A stretch of DNA of 64,000 bases from Phallus indusiatus (taxonomy: Eukaryota; Basidiomycota; Agaricomycetes; Phallales; Phallaceae), in NCBI GenBank assembly GCA_027605045.1, contig JAQFWX010000071.1, positions 1 through 64,000 on the forward strand, written 5' to 3'. The first letter of the stretch is position 1. Every line of letters begins with the position of its first letter. The notes under the pieces are model-generated. The model worked only from the letters and a program-made list of their open reading frames with translations, ran no database searches and was not told where the DNA came from. The position numbers and the translations under genes were made by a program. Shown here piece by piece: positions 47,153 to 57,706 of this stretch.

Positions 47153-47431
47153 CTTGCAGATCCAACAGTCAAGTGCGCAATATAATCTCAACGCCCCGAA
47201 CGCTGGAGCAGTAATATCAGGTACATAAGAATACTTCAGCAGCCAAGTTCATCGAGATTCTGTCTAGTGATAGTACCTACACATTCATACAAATACACGC
47301 TTTCCGCCTCCTGTCTCCGCCTAACTATCTCACTGGTGTTATACTAGCATCCGTATTATCGTTGGTATATCTTTGCAGAATCCAATATCTTTCAATCACT
47401 ATTGCTACAACATACCCCCCCACAGTTCAGA

Positions 47432-48211
47432 ATGGCAAACATCATCCGCAGCGCTAAATCAGGAAGCGATTGGACACAGAATGAGCTCTTCGCCTACAAC
47501 ATTAGGGTTGAATTCCAGGATTCTGCCACTTTCTTTGGGGTGGATCCACTTCCTGCCCCTACCGTAACTCCTGAGGAGATTCTGTCAGCTACCGATGCGA
47601 ACGACGCAGTGTCCGACGAGGGCTATGCTGTACTCCGCACACTCAATCTTGCCATGACCCTCTCCCCCAATGAAGAATCGGCCGTCGATGACTTTGCGGT
47701 GGCTCTTCTTCGCTCGTGTGGTTATGTCAGAAGGGGACGAGTTGCTCGGACAAGGAAAGATTTACCTTTTATAATATGCGGGGAGAACAGGTATGCCAAG
47801 ACGGACGTATGCATCTTGGATGACAATGACATCCTTTTGCTTGTTCAAGAAGATAAGCGCCATCTGGATAATTCCGATCCTGAGGCTCAACTCATCGCAG
47901 AAGCCATAGCAGCCTTCTACGCAAATAACCAAACGCGTATGAGGACGTTGGGTCTCCCTATACTGCCTTCCAAGTTGATCCCTGGAATTACAATGAAAGG
48001 GACCACGCCTACCTTCTACAAGGTCCCCGTTACTACAACCCTCGTCAATGCTGTGGCGACAGGGATGTACCCCACGCAAGAGACGGTTGTTTATGCCCAT
48101 ATCCCTGACATACCTCGACCCGCACGCCGCTGGAGTGAAGGGATGAGGCCTCTGGATAATAGGAGGATAATTCTGTCTTGTTACGAGGCTTTTAAGTCAT
48201 TTGTCAATTAA
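47432..48211 (+). CDS. Orphan PD-(D/E)XK nuclease-like protein, mushroom-expanded family
   Basis: A single-exon, intronless gene of 259 residues, unusual here because nearly all neighbours have introns. It contains D125 in KTDVCILDDND and E140-D141-K142 in LLLVQEDK. That spacing fits a PD-(D/E)XK core (Asp ... Glu-x-Lys). Downstream come AQLIAEAIAAFYANNQ and a segment FYKVPVTTTLVNAV. From memory, similar uncharacterised single-exon proteins occur in many copies in mushroom genomes. Nuclease activity is inferred only from the motif. The chosen start (MANII) is ten codons inside the longest frame; either is possible. It may derive from, or hitchhike with, mobile elements, but no repeats flank it directly. 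Confidence 0.6.
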   Translation: MANIIRSAKSGSDWTQNELFAYNIRVEFQDSATFFGVDPLPAPTVTPEEILSATDANDAVSDEGYAVLRTLNLAMTLSPNEESAVDDFAVALLRSCGYVRRGRVARTRKDLPFIICGENRYAKTDVCILDDNDILLLVQEDKRHLDNSDPEAQLIAEAIAAFYANNQTRMRTLGLPILPSKLIPGITMKGTTPTFYKVPVTTTLVNAVATGMYPTQETVVYAHIPDIPRPARRWSEGMRPLDNRRIILSCYEAFKSFVN

Positions 48212-48884
48212 TGTTTTAGTTATTGTAGTCCTGGTTGATATGTGCACTATTACTGCAAAGTTGAATTTTAATCCGTTCTTAATAAATAGGGGTGTTCAAT
48301 AGATCCGAATGAATATAGAGCAACGAAGAGTGGCTGAACGAGCGTTTGGGAGGAAGTTGAAAGTTGGCGAGAGGATGACCCAGAAGGATGAGATGTGGAA
48401 TTGTTTGGGGGAATGCTGTCTTGAGCGGGTTGAGGGTCCATGTCGGTCAGTGGGAGTTGGTGTTTGAATTGGGAGGGGCGGGCTTGAGTGTTGGGTAAAA
48501 TAGTTCCGTATTTCGGTTCATGCTATACAATTTGTTATTTTGAACGATGTCTACTGGTAAACATTTGATCGTCTTCACCGCCGATACGCTTAACTGAACA
48601 GCGCGCGCTGTTCACGGCTATTAAGTCTTAAACTTACAGTCACGAGAGGAGGTGAGTCAATTATCAGTATATTAAAATGTATAACGTACTTACACTCCCG
48701 TAAGCTAAATTACTTACAGACTCTAACACCCATGTAAAATAAAAGAAGAAGGCTATTTCGTCCAATGAAACGCGGCGGTGAATAAGCAAGACAGTATCAA
48801 TGTGAGATGAGAGAAAAAGTCGTACGGATTGGAACCAAACCTTTTGGCTCTTTTTGTCGTTTCTCCTCCTCATATTTGAGAAGA
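48212..48884. other. Intergenic region with short duplication
   Basis: No confident gene. Bases about 48765-48830 resemble 49823-49885 (ATGAAACGC...GTGAATAAGCAA...GAGAAAAAG.TCGTAC), so a small local duplication is present next to the gene fragment that follows. Confidence 0.4.
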
Positions 48885-49055
48885 AAGTGTTCCAAGAGAT
48901 GTGCAGTTCCATCGCTAGAGTCGGTTTCGGCATGAGATCCCGCGTCAATCCATATACCAGCTGTGGCGTTTGGGTATGGGGATGCGCTTCCGTGGCAATG
49001 GTCATTCCATTGTCCAAGGTGGAAATTTCGGTGAACGGAGGAGGCAAAACTATTA
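48885..49055 (-). pseudogene. Fragment of mitochondrial processing peptidase beta
   Basis: About 170 bases closely match the exon 2 start of the MPP-beta gene at 18.6-18.8 kb. The shared part runs from TEISTLDNG through the HFLEH region. One base is missing after GCCACAG relative to the parent, so the frame breaks after EAHPHTQT. A block at the 5' side (NLSPY) is deleted. The rest of the gene is absent. The fragment cannot encode a peptidase. Confidence 0.88.
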
Positions 49056-49599
49056 CATACTTACAAAGGGATGCTGAAGTTTATATAGGTCATATGCATG
49101 GGAAATACGTTCTAGAGGGGCTAAACTATGAAGGTGCGCACTGCGAAAGAGGGAGACGAGAAAGAAATAATAAATAATACTTTACTTATTTTCTATTATT
49201 TTTTGGTGAACGGGGTAATACACGACAGAAGATAGGATCAGTGACAGCTCAAGAGATACATTCATCTTCACCTCTCGTCAATGCCAATAACTTCCGTCTG
49301 AACGATAGGCAGCTACTAGTAATGACGGTGAACTAGCGGTAGAAAACATGTTGCCAATGGAAGATACATGCACCATAAACCTAGGGAAGAGCCGAATAAA
49401 TTCACCTGCAAGTCAACAGGCATATCTAATTCACCATAACATCGCCAAATTGGAACTCCTTATACTTTAATGCAATCAACTAGCCAAACATATGAGGAAA
49501 GCAGGGTGCTGCTTACCGGTAGTAGTAGTCAACGTTCTCCGAAAAAGAAATATACAATATTATACCACTGTTTCTCCACATCCATGCTTTCCTCACAGC
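49056..49599. other. Intergenic region, no gene seen
   Basis: Bases beyond the MPP-beta fragment carry no extended open frame, repeat or RNA gene that I can support. Confidence 0.35.
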
Positions 49600-49629
49600 T
49601 CTATGAAGGTGAAATTTTTGACATTATCA

Positions 49630-50212
49630 CGTTAGCTTAGTGGACATACTCGTTGACATCCCAGATATGAAAACACCTGCGCAATACAAAACCAATATAA
49701 AGTGAAGAAGTAATTCTGCGATAACTATTGAATCTAAAATTATGAGCTGCCGCCGCCAAATCCTTTTCTCCTTTTTTACGTCGCTCCATTTCGTCATCTG
49801 AAGCTTGAGATTGTTCAATCTGATGAAACGCAGTGAATAAGCAAAACATTAATCAGTGTGTGGTGAGAAAAAGGTCGTACCGCATCATCATTACTTTTTT
49901 TCTCTTTCCTTTTCCTTTATATGATTCACCAGAATCATGTTCGGCCCGCAAAGTGCTCGCTGGTGGAGTTTTTATAATCTTGGAAGACCAACTAGATCCA
50001 CCTGCCAGTGAAGTGCTTGCCCGGGGGGGCTTTAGTCTTCTAATAAAAGAAAAATTATTAGAGGGAAAGTAATGAAAAAGAATCGTGTGAGACTTACTTT
50101 CAAAGTTGATTGCTGCCTCGTCTCTACGTAAGGCTCCCCGAATCATATAGCTCTCTCTTCTCAATCAAAGAAAAAGGAGTTAGAGAGAATCAGTGAGACT
50201 CACCTCACCCAT
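49630..50212 (-). CDS. Candidate small hypothetical gene, possibly degraded
   Basis: A possible gene starts MGE at 50212, with an intron giving SYMIRGALRRDEAAINFE. Further exons carry PPRASTSLAGGSSWSSKIIK, AEHDSGESYKGKGKRKK and IEQSQASDDEMERRKKGEKD LAAAAHNF. Coding-like composition and consensus GTAAGT/GTGAGT donors suggest a real gene. The frame between the first two blocks does not close, and a run of seven C on the coding strand (about 50026-50032) could hide an indel. The 3' end is uncertain. No domain is recognised. Confidence 0.35.
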
Positions 50213-51014
50213 TGTCGGGAAAGCTAGTTACAATTTTTGCTCTCGGGATGCACTGCAACTGGTTCAAAGTTGTCTGATTAATCTGATACTTCTTCTGAGT
50301 CCGTTTCTCTCAAAACGAAAGTGCTTCTGATGAAATTGGACAGGCACGCAAATTCCCAAGGCCCAGCAAAATCGATCGAATAAAACGCACATTACGAGCA
50401 TGTGGGTGGTTTTTTGAGCGGCGTTTCTTCATCCTTTTCAAACGAGATAGTGATGCATATAGGTCGTGTGCTTTCAAGAATAAATGTGTCAGTCATGAAG
50501 GTTTGGGACTCTTAATTTAAATGCACAAGACATACTATTCATCAAGTTAGTTGTTACTAGTATATGAGGGTAAGAGCTTTAGCGATGCTCCGTGGGTCCA
50601 TGTGGTGTTGTGGGGTTCTTTTCTAAATGCGGCTCAGACCTTGACTTCACAAAAAAAAGGTAACATGCACGCATTACCTTATTCGCTTGCGGGTTTCGTA
50701 TATTTCCATCCGACTTTCACTTTCATCACGAAATCAATAAATTTAAAAAAATGGCAAAATAAAGGAAGGTGGAAAGTGCTGCTAAACCGAATGTGCAGGG
50801 ATGTTGACAAAGTGTGGAAGACGCGAGTGACTTGGAAGCGTTTCCCTTTTATAAAACGCCCAGTCCCTTCACGCTCCGCGGACTCGAGCTCCGCAGGACC
50901 TTCGTTAGAGAGGGTTTATCTTAATTAAATTCCCACTTGATATAATGATAAAACAACTTTTTCACCGTATAATCTTACATGTTCAAAATCTGATTGTGAA
51001 ATAAAAATCACGAA
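50213..51014. other. Intergenic region, no gene seen
   Basis: The longest frame (50551-50928, plus) is interrupted by low-complexity A runs and shows no domain or splice sites, so I do not call it a gene. Confidence 0.35.
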
Positions 51015-51989
51015 TCAAGACAAAAACGCGTCCAATCCAATATTGTCTGTCCATCTTTTCATTGCCGATGTCACAGACCCGCTATTTTTGAGACCAAACA
51101 TATAGTACGCGTAGGTTCGAAATTTCCTTTGAGCTCCAAATTCGACTCTATGCTGTCGCGAAGGTGAGCAAACTTCACTATCTTTGGTGGAGGGGACAGT
51201 GTTCAAGCACCGCTTGAACTCCCTCGTTATATGCACCTCGATCCGACATAGAAAGCTACCAAAACATCCGATAATCGTGCCGTAAATGAACCCAACTTCG
51301 GTCATAATTGCTTCAAGCACCCGAAACGATTTTCTTTCATAAGGTGGGATTTTATGACACTTTAACAGCTGAGAATACATATTCTGAGTGCACAAGGTGA
51401 ATGAGAGCACAAAGAGTATTTTGAGAGATGGGTTGACAATATGGTTTTGAACCGGGGTACTCGTGGGGAGTGGAAAGTACGGGAGGACGTCTACAAAGCT
51501 TGAAAAAAAAAAACGCATCGTAATAGAACGCCACTCACTATGACAAATGCACCGCCACCATAAAAACCAAAATTTGGCATACTGAATGACGTAAAAGTAG
51601 CCCACATCATGAGGGTTAATTATGCTGGGGAATAACGCGGTACCGCAACCGATAGCAAACCATGTCAACGAGCCGAGGAAACCTAGAATTGAAGTCGATG
51701 TCGATGTCGCCAAAAACGCCATCCTGCTCAACATAGGAAGAACGACCAATCCAACGGTGAAAAGATAAGCGTCGTAAACATATGTTAACGAAGTAGGGAG
51801 ACACAGCAATAAGGGTCGTTCATGTTGAAGGGTACTACTGCTTTCCTCACAATCGAGATGGCGAACGTGACATGGTGATTGTACTTTTTGAGAATCGCAA
51901 GGGTCGACCAACGTGCCGGAGTCAGAATCCGCCTTGAGAATTCGCGATGGCGCGTCGAATTCCATTCTTTTTTTTAAAAAAAGCTTCAC
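51015..51989 (-). CDS. Hypothetical multi-pass membrane protein
   Basis: A frame of 324 residues with at least three hydrophobic segments: about 70-115 (VYDAYLFTVGLVVLPMLSRM and ILGFLGSLTWFAIGCG), 130-145, and 190-205 plus 228-245 (VGFIYGTIIGCFGSFL). A probable 48-base intron (GTGAGT donor after WWRCICH, acceptor TTTGTAG near 51495) would remove a Phe-rich patch and keep the frame. The N-terminal 50 residues are polar and Ser/Cys-rich. The C-terminal 80 residues are polar and probably cytosolic. I do not recognise the family. Confidence 0.45.
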   Translation of the reverse strand: MKLFLKKRMEFDAPSRILKADSDSGTLVDPCDSQKVQSPCHVRHLDCEESSSTLQHERPLLLCLPTSLTYVYDAYLFTVGLVVLPMLSRMAFLATSTSTSILGFLGSLTWFAIGCGTALFPSIINPHDVGYFYVIQYAKFWFLWWRCICHSEWRSITMRFFFSSFVDVLPYFPLPTSTPVQNHIVNPSLKILFVLSFTLCTQNMYSQLLKCHKIPPYERKSFRVLEAIMTEVGFIYGTIIGCFGSFLCRIEVHITREFKRCLNTVPSTKDSEVCSPSRQHRVEFGAQRKFRTYAYYMFGLKNSGSVTSAMKRWTDNIGLDAFLS

Positions 51990-52183
51990 AACAGGAAGGG
52001 AAGAAAAGGTTCATATAATTATGTTTATTATGCTCTCCTAGTTTCTCTTCCCCCTTTTTTGTGCTTCCGGTGTAAATATGATGATAGGGGGTCGACCCAA
52101 CTCAGACGATAGGTGAGTTGGTTTGTAAGCCCCAGAAGTCGAGACTCCGGGGGTACTAAATTGCCAATCACCTGCAAAGTTGT

Positions 52184-53589
52184 TTAAGCGGGCGGTAGGA
52201 AGACTGTCCATAGAACAATGCTTGTCAATCCCCACAAAATGCTCCATACAATCCAGCGACGGCCCCATGTGGGTTTCTCTAAATATAATCTCGCGGCGCT
52301 CCAATACAGAAAAGGAAGTGATGATGCCTGGCGTAATATAATTTGAGTGTGCGCGAAAAAGAGGAGTAACAGAGTGAATAGAAGCGCATGTATGGCATGC
52401 GGGAGAATTGACATTGTGTGAAAGAGTTTTGTACGGTCCCTGAATGATGATGATGATATATGGGAGAACCCTTGTGAGGCAAGAGTAGTGCCAGCATTTG
52501 TTATGGTTGTAAGTGACCCCAAAGTAGAAGAAGGATAACAGGGGCAGATATGACGAAGTTGGGTAGCTGTTGGAGGGTCCAATAACGCAGGAAGCCATTA
52601 TTCCAATAAGCTGATTGCACATGTGTATAAATGGATGGAAAACGAGCTGAGCACCAAGGCCGAGGATGTAGAGTATTGACACAAAATGCTCGGTAGCCAT
52701 TATATTGATGGAATAAAAACGGAACAAGCGGGAAGAGTGAAAGTATGGCAGCCAATATTAATTTTGAGGGTCTGATTTGTATGTGTGTGCGTGTGTCTGT
52801 CAAAGGTAGCGTCAAGCAGGAAAATTATAAGACAGACTTTTTTACCACCCAGCCAGGACTCGGCGTTCTCGATGATGGCACCCCAAAGGATGAAGCCGCC
52901 GAGGATGAGTGCATTAGATCGGAAGCTTCCTGCAAACAAAAAGACGCAGGCTGCTTTAAGCCATTGATGCTGAGCACAGTAGAGCATGCCTACGAGTGTT
53001 AAGAAAACAATGACTGCCTAAAATGGAACAAGACGAGCACATATATATATATATTACCTTTGTAGGAAGCCCATGTAAACCATGGTTCTGTGTATGGGGC
53101 TATCAAATGCGAGATGGAAGGACTTGAAGGCAAGAGCGACAGATATGCCGAAAGCAGTGCAAAAGGTCTAGACTGGGTATGATGGAAAGACAATAGATAG
53201 AGTAAACGAGTAGTATCCAAGGAAAACAGGGTTGAGATGATGAAATGGGGTACGACAGTTTTGACTAGAAGGGAGGGAGAAAGCCATTGACCGAGATGAG
53301 ATAAGATACGGAGGATAGTAGGGAGGCCGGGCATGAAGGCGTATAGAAACTCATAGCGGTAACCATGGTGGGCAATAGTGAGGTAATGGAAGGCGTCCCA
53401 TCTGAGGGCGATACTGGCAAATCTGGATAAAAGGGGAGAATCTGGATCGGTGCTTACGAGAGCGGGCGAAGCATCGAACAGGGGCAGATAAGATGAAAGA
53501 AACGCAATCAAGATGGTGAGAACTCGGAGGGCCAATGTAGACCAAATGAGATTGCGGATATCGCGCGAACTTTGAGGAGAAGATGACAT
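52184..53589 (-). CDS. GPI18: GPI mannosyltransferase 2
   Basis: Gpi18 (PIG-V) adds the second mannose to the GPI anchor precursor in the ER lumen from dolichol-phosphate mannose. Exons 53589-53058, 53013-52846, 52796-52518 and 52470-52184 close in phase to 421 residues. The protein is highly hydrophobic with about eight membrane spans. Family signatures are LRWDAFHYLTIAHHGYRYEF and LYAFMPGLP (the WD...H loop holding the catalytic Asp), APYTEPWFTWASYK, FAGSFRSNALILGGF and WNNGFLRYWTLQQLPNF. The start at 53589 (MSSSPQS) was chosen over an ATG 32 codons upstream because it directly precedes the conserved first membrane region. It is divergent from the arrestin gene. Confidence 0.92.
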
Positions 53590-54106
53590 TGGGCAGCACA
53601 ATGAGGAGGGCAAGGGGAAGGGGAAGCCGGGAAACTGGGCAGGTGAGATGATAACCTCAAGAGTTTGCACTGCTGGAGATGTCAATTAGGAGCCAGCACC
53701 GTGTGTGCAGGTTGTTGTTGTGTTGGTATCTCGGGTCGACTTCGGAGAGAGAGGGTTGCTTAGTCAGATTATACAAAACAACGGTATGCACGCTGCACGG
53801 GCGAAAAGAAAAAAAAAAAAGTTTTTTTTAATGCAGCTTTTTAGGGCAGAAACTGAAAACGCCACAAAGGAACACCCGATGGGCCACTGGCCAGTGCACT
53901 GTCGGTGCAAGTAAAGGAACAAAGACCCAAGAGTACTAGAACCCTTAGGTAATAATATGATCGGACCGGACAGAATAAAGAGGCAGTTGAGGCAGAGGCA
54001 GAAGAAGCCAGGCAGTGACGAGCAGTGACTAGTGACGAGTGACGAACAGAGTGACCTTGAGCAGTGTTGTCCTTTGGTTGTCCTCCTCCTTGCTTAAATA
54101 CGCACT
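53590..54106. promoter_or_regulatory. Divergent intergenic region between GPI18 and arrestin genes
   Basis: This 517-base stretch contains an A-run plus T-run near 53810-53830 and repeated AGTGACGAGT-like units at about 54013-54047. No gene is visible. Confidence 0.4.
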
Positions 54107-56597
54107 ATGTCCACCTCTCATCCGCCCTCACCTCATATATATCCCCTGGATGCCTCTCAGCCTGTTCCTGTCCCTCCCCTTTCCTCACCTGCCTCTACTA
54201 CACCTTCCCCGCTCGTTCACCACCATCCCTCCATGGGCCAGCCAAAACAGCACAACGCTCTCTCCATCGTTCTACCCTCACCCTTTGTCTGTCTGCGAGG
54301 CACAGGTGTAAGCGTCGACCCCTCTGTCTTGCGAGGCCATGTCCTCCTCGAGCTCTCAGAGGCCACCGCGTTCAAGGAGATTAATCTTCAGTTTCGCGGC
54401 AAGGCTCGTCTTCCTGCCTCTCAAGGTGAAAGGCAAGTCTATCTATCCATTGTTTCTCGTCGCATATAGTCACTTACACGCACATAATCACAGCTCCTCA
54501 GTTTTAGGCGGAAACTATTCGAATAACGTTATCTTCAACCACGAGTGGTCCTTCCTTCAGGGCGAACTCACGCACACTCCTACCCTAAAGGCAGGACGCC
54601 ACGTCTTTCCCTTTACCCTCCAAATCGAGGATTGGCTCCCCTCCACCCTCTCCATCCATTCAGGTCTTGCCGGTATAAGCTACAAGCTCAGGGCAACTGC
54701 CGTTCGTCCGGGGTTTTCGTCAAATCTACATGCCGTATCTCCCGTCAGAATACTCCGCTCATTTCCATCGGAGGCTCTCGAGTACCAGCAAACTCTCGAA
54801 TTGGAGAACACGTGGCCAGAAAAGCTCATGTATGCTATCATGGTCCCACACAAGGCATGGGCTGCAGGCGACACCCTTTGCGCGCTTGTCAAATTCTCCC
54901 CTCTCAGTAAAGGCATTCGTATCACAGGCATTACGACCTCTCTCCACGAGCATCTCAAAACATTCGGTCGATCCGGTGCAACTCACGACGAAAATCGCGT
55001 CGCTTGCTCAGTTAAACATGAAATACAAAACGGTCGCGCCGTTTCCGTTCCTTACTTTAGTACAGCCAATAGTCTTCGATGGACACAGCAGCACAATAAT
55101 CACTCCCCGTTTTCTACTAATTTGAGCACACCATCCGCGTCAGATGATGCTCGCTCGTCCTCCTTATCTGAACCATCCACTGTTGCCGCATCATCCCCGC
55201 CGGACACCCCTCTTTTAATTGTCACACCCAGTGGACGAAACACCAATGCTTTGGCAGATGGATCCTCGCTGACGGGTTCAACATCATTAAGCTTAGCCGG
55301 CAATTCTTCTTCTGCGACGATAGCAGTAGCACCGCCGTGTCTTACCGGAGATACTAACTTTGACATTGGTGACCAAGAGATCGTAACAACTCTCGAATTA
55401 CCTCTACCAGCCACACTGACTCCTACACATGCCGTCGAACCCATTATTCTTTCCCATCGACTGCGTTGGAACATTCTTCTCTCAAATCCTGATGGTCACG
55501 TATCAGAATTACGATGTTCGTTGCCAATTCATATCTTAGACAATAGCATCATCGAGGATGCTCGAGCTGCAACTAGGGTGACGAGGAGACTCTTGTTTGG
55601 ACTTGAAATCACCCAGGACGACGGCGATGAAGCTCAATTACCTAGCTATCCCTCTCACGTCATGGACCGCGTTCCGGACGACGAGGAACAAGCGGCTGCG
55701 GCTCTAGCCACGCAGAATGGCACACCATCCGGATTAGATTGGGTCAATATGCAATTAATGACAGACGGCCAACGCAGTCATCCAACCACTCCGCCGGACA
55801 GCAGATTAACAAGCCGTACATCGAGCCGCGCCCCAAGTCCCGAACGAAGAGACAGAGAAAGGGGCCATCATGGATTCTTTTCTTCGTTGAAACCTTTCAC
55901 CAAAGTTACATCGTCATTTAGTAATCATTCACGCCAAAGCAATCATGCGTCGCACATGCACGGCGATAATAATAATAGTAGTAGTCATACTCCGGACGAA
56001 TCGTCCTCTTCGTCTTTGTCACTAACTCTGTCTCCTTCTCATGGGTCAGCAACACCATTAGGAAGCTTTCCTCCTACACCCGATCGCTCCCAGCCAGGCA
56101 CGCCACCCTTGTCGCACACCACCGTTCAGAATGGAATCCCACAACGTCGACCGATCTCAGCCTCCGCTTCTGCTTCTGCTTCGCGAACCAATTCTCCACG
56201 GAACGCTATTATTACGTTGCCAGGCGTTGATTCTTCTTCTTCTTCTTTTACTACTACTACAAGTATTGACAACGAAGTCGCCGCTCTTTCCCGTGTCCCA
56301 CACTACGCGATCGCGTCACGCGGATTTCTGGGTGGCATCACGCCTATCTCGAGCCTTCGGGGTCTTCCATCGTACGAGGAGGCATCACGCCCGTCGAGGA
56401 CTACAGCTGCATCACCCGTTTCAACAACAACCACTGTTGTGGATTCATTGCCTTCATCCCATTCACTGGGAAGACAGCTCCCTGCGCTTATGCCTATCCA
56501 GAACACTAGAGATATGAGTCGGCGAAGCGCAGCCGAAAGATCTTTCAGTGAAGGCGATTTGGCTGCTCGGTTTGCCAATGTCAGTCAAAGGCTATGA
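54107..56597 (+). CDS. Alpha-arrestin (arrestin-related trafficking adaptor)
   Basis: Two exons, 54107-54425 and 54508-56597, join in phase to 802 residues. Alpha-arrestins recruit the Rsp5-type ubiquitin ligase to plasma-membrane transporters for endocytosis. The arrestin N-domain begins LSIVLPSPFVCLRG and VLRGHVLLELSEATAFKEIN, with LKAGRHVFPFTLQIEDWLPS and ISYKLRATAVRPG. The C-domain starts near YAIMVPHKAWAAGDTLCALV. After about residue 480 the protein is Ser-rich and disordered. It holds a likely WW-domain ligand, LPSYEEA (about residue 735), and another near QLPSYPSH. No classic PPxY was seen. The intron acceptor used (54505-54507) is the one that restores frame. Confidence 0.88.
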
Positions 56598-57706
56598 ATG
56601 GGTGAATGTCGTCTGTATGCCGTGCCAAGCGCACAAATGCATGCGTGAAAGAGATATAATCTAGTTGTTTTTTTTGGAGTAGAGGAATGCAATGGCACAG
56701 TGGAGAAGAGATGGAGTTGGGCTTCGTCTAGCCCTTATCTCTATTCTTCCTGCCACGATGCCATTCGTTCATCGTCCATTTATCTATAACTGATTTATTT
56801 CATCCTTGCTGTCCAGTTGCAATTCCATTGCTTTTTCATTGCGATTGCGCTCATATTGTTGAGTTGGGTTCCCCTTTCGGAGGGATGAACGAGCATTTTC
56901 TTCGATCATACATATATTTTCATTTCATCATCGTTCAAATGCATTTGCTTTGCTTTGCTTTGCTTGTGTAGCAAATTCCGCATCCGCGCTCGCGCTCGCG
57001 CTGAAATCCCTGGCCCTCCACACATTAACGGGCATCACACTTCTTTGAAGGCGGATCTTGTCTTCTCGCCGGAGTCGGTCGACGTTTCGTTCCCACATGT
57101 TTTCGTTTTCTGATTTCTAATTCGGGTTCCTTAAATCGATTTTGGCCGACTTCATAATAATTGTAACACATCACTTGATTATGAATCCAATACTCTCTAT
57201 CAGTCTCTATCCTATCCTATCTATCCCATCCCTCCGCTCTTGTCTACTTTATTTTTAGACGTTTGTTCGGTTTCTTATATTATCTAAACTTCCTTTTTAC
57301 TTCGGAAAAAAAAGTGATAACATTTGTAACATTATCTTTTGGCATCATATAGATTATTATAGACTTTCTTTCTTGCATCGATCATACTGTTGTTCTATCC
57401 ATAGACCCTGATTATCACACTTTGTTGTTCCGCTCAACTTGCAATCGGGAGTGCTCTTTACATTATAGAATTCTTTGACACAACCTGCGCGAAACTGTTT
57501 TGAAAATTTTGAATATATAAATCAAATATTATTTTAATACTACTTCGAAAATATACTTTCTAATCATCCATCCTCTACCATATAACAATTTCTAGGGTTA
57601 TTTCTACTTCTACGGGTTTAAAGCATCGGACCCAAAAAAAAAGGAACTTGATGAATTATATTACGAGGTACTGATATTTACCCATTACCTAAAACGATGA
57701 CAAAAC
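56598..57706. other. Long 3' intergenic region with microsatellites
   Basis: About 1.1 kb between convergent stops. It contains a CTTTG pentamer run near 56949-56966 and a CGCTCG hexamer run near 56986-57001. The remainder is T-rich. It probably carries the 3' UTRs and poly(A) signals of both genes; no coding frame is seen. Confidence 0.45.

Noticed and set aside
50551..50928. A 125-codon plus-strand frame
   Set aside because: Low-complexity A runs, no domain, no splice signals and no neighbour support.
54039..54384. Alternative overlapping frames at the arrestin 5' end
   Set aside because: Only the frame starting at 54107 contains arrestin-domain sequence and splices in phase to the second exon.
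56949..57001. Pentamer and hexamer runs as functional elements
   Set aside because: Short simple-sequence repeats in a 3' intergenic region; nothing indicates more than slippage.
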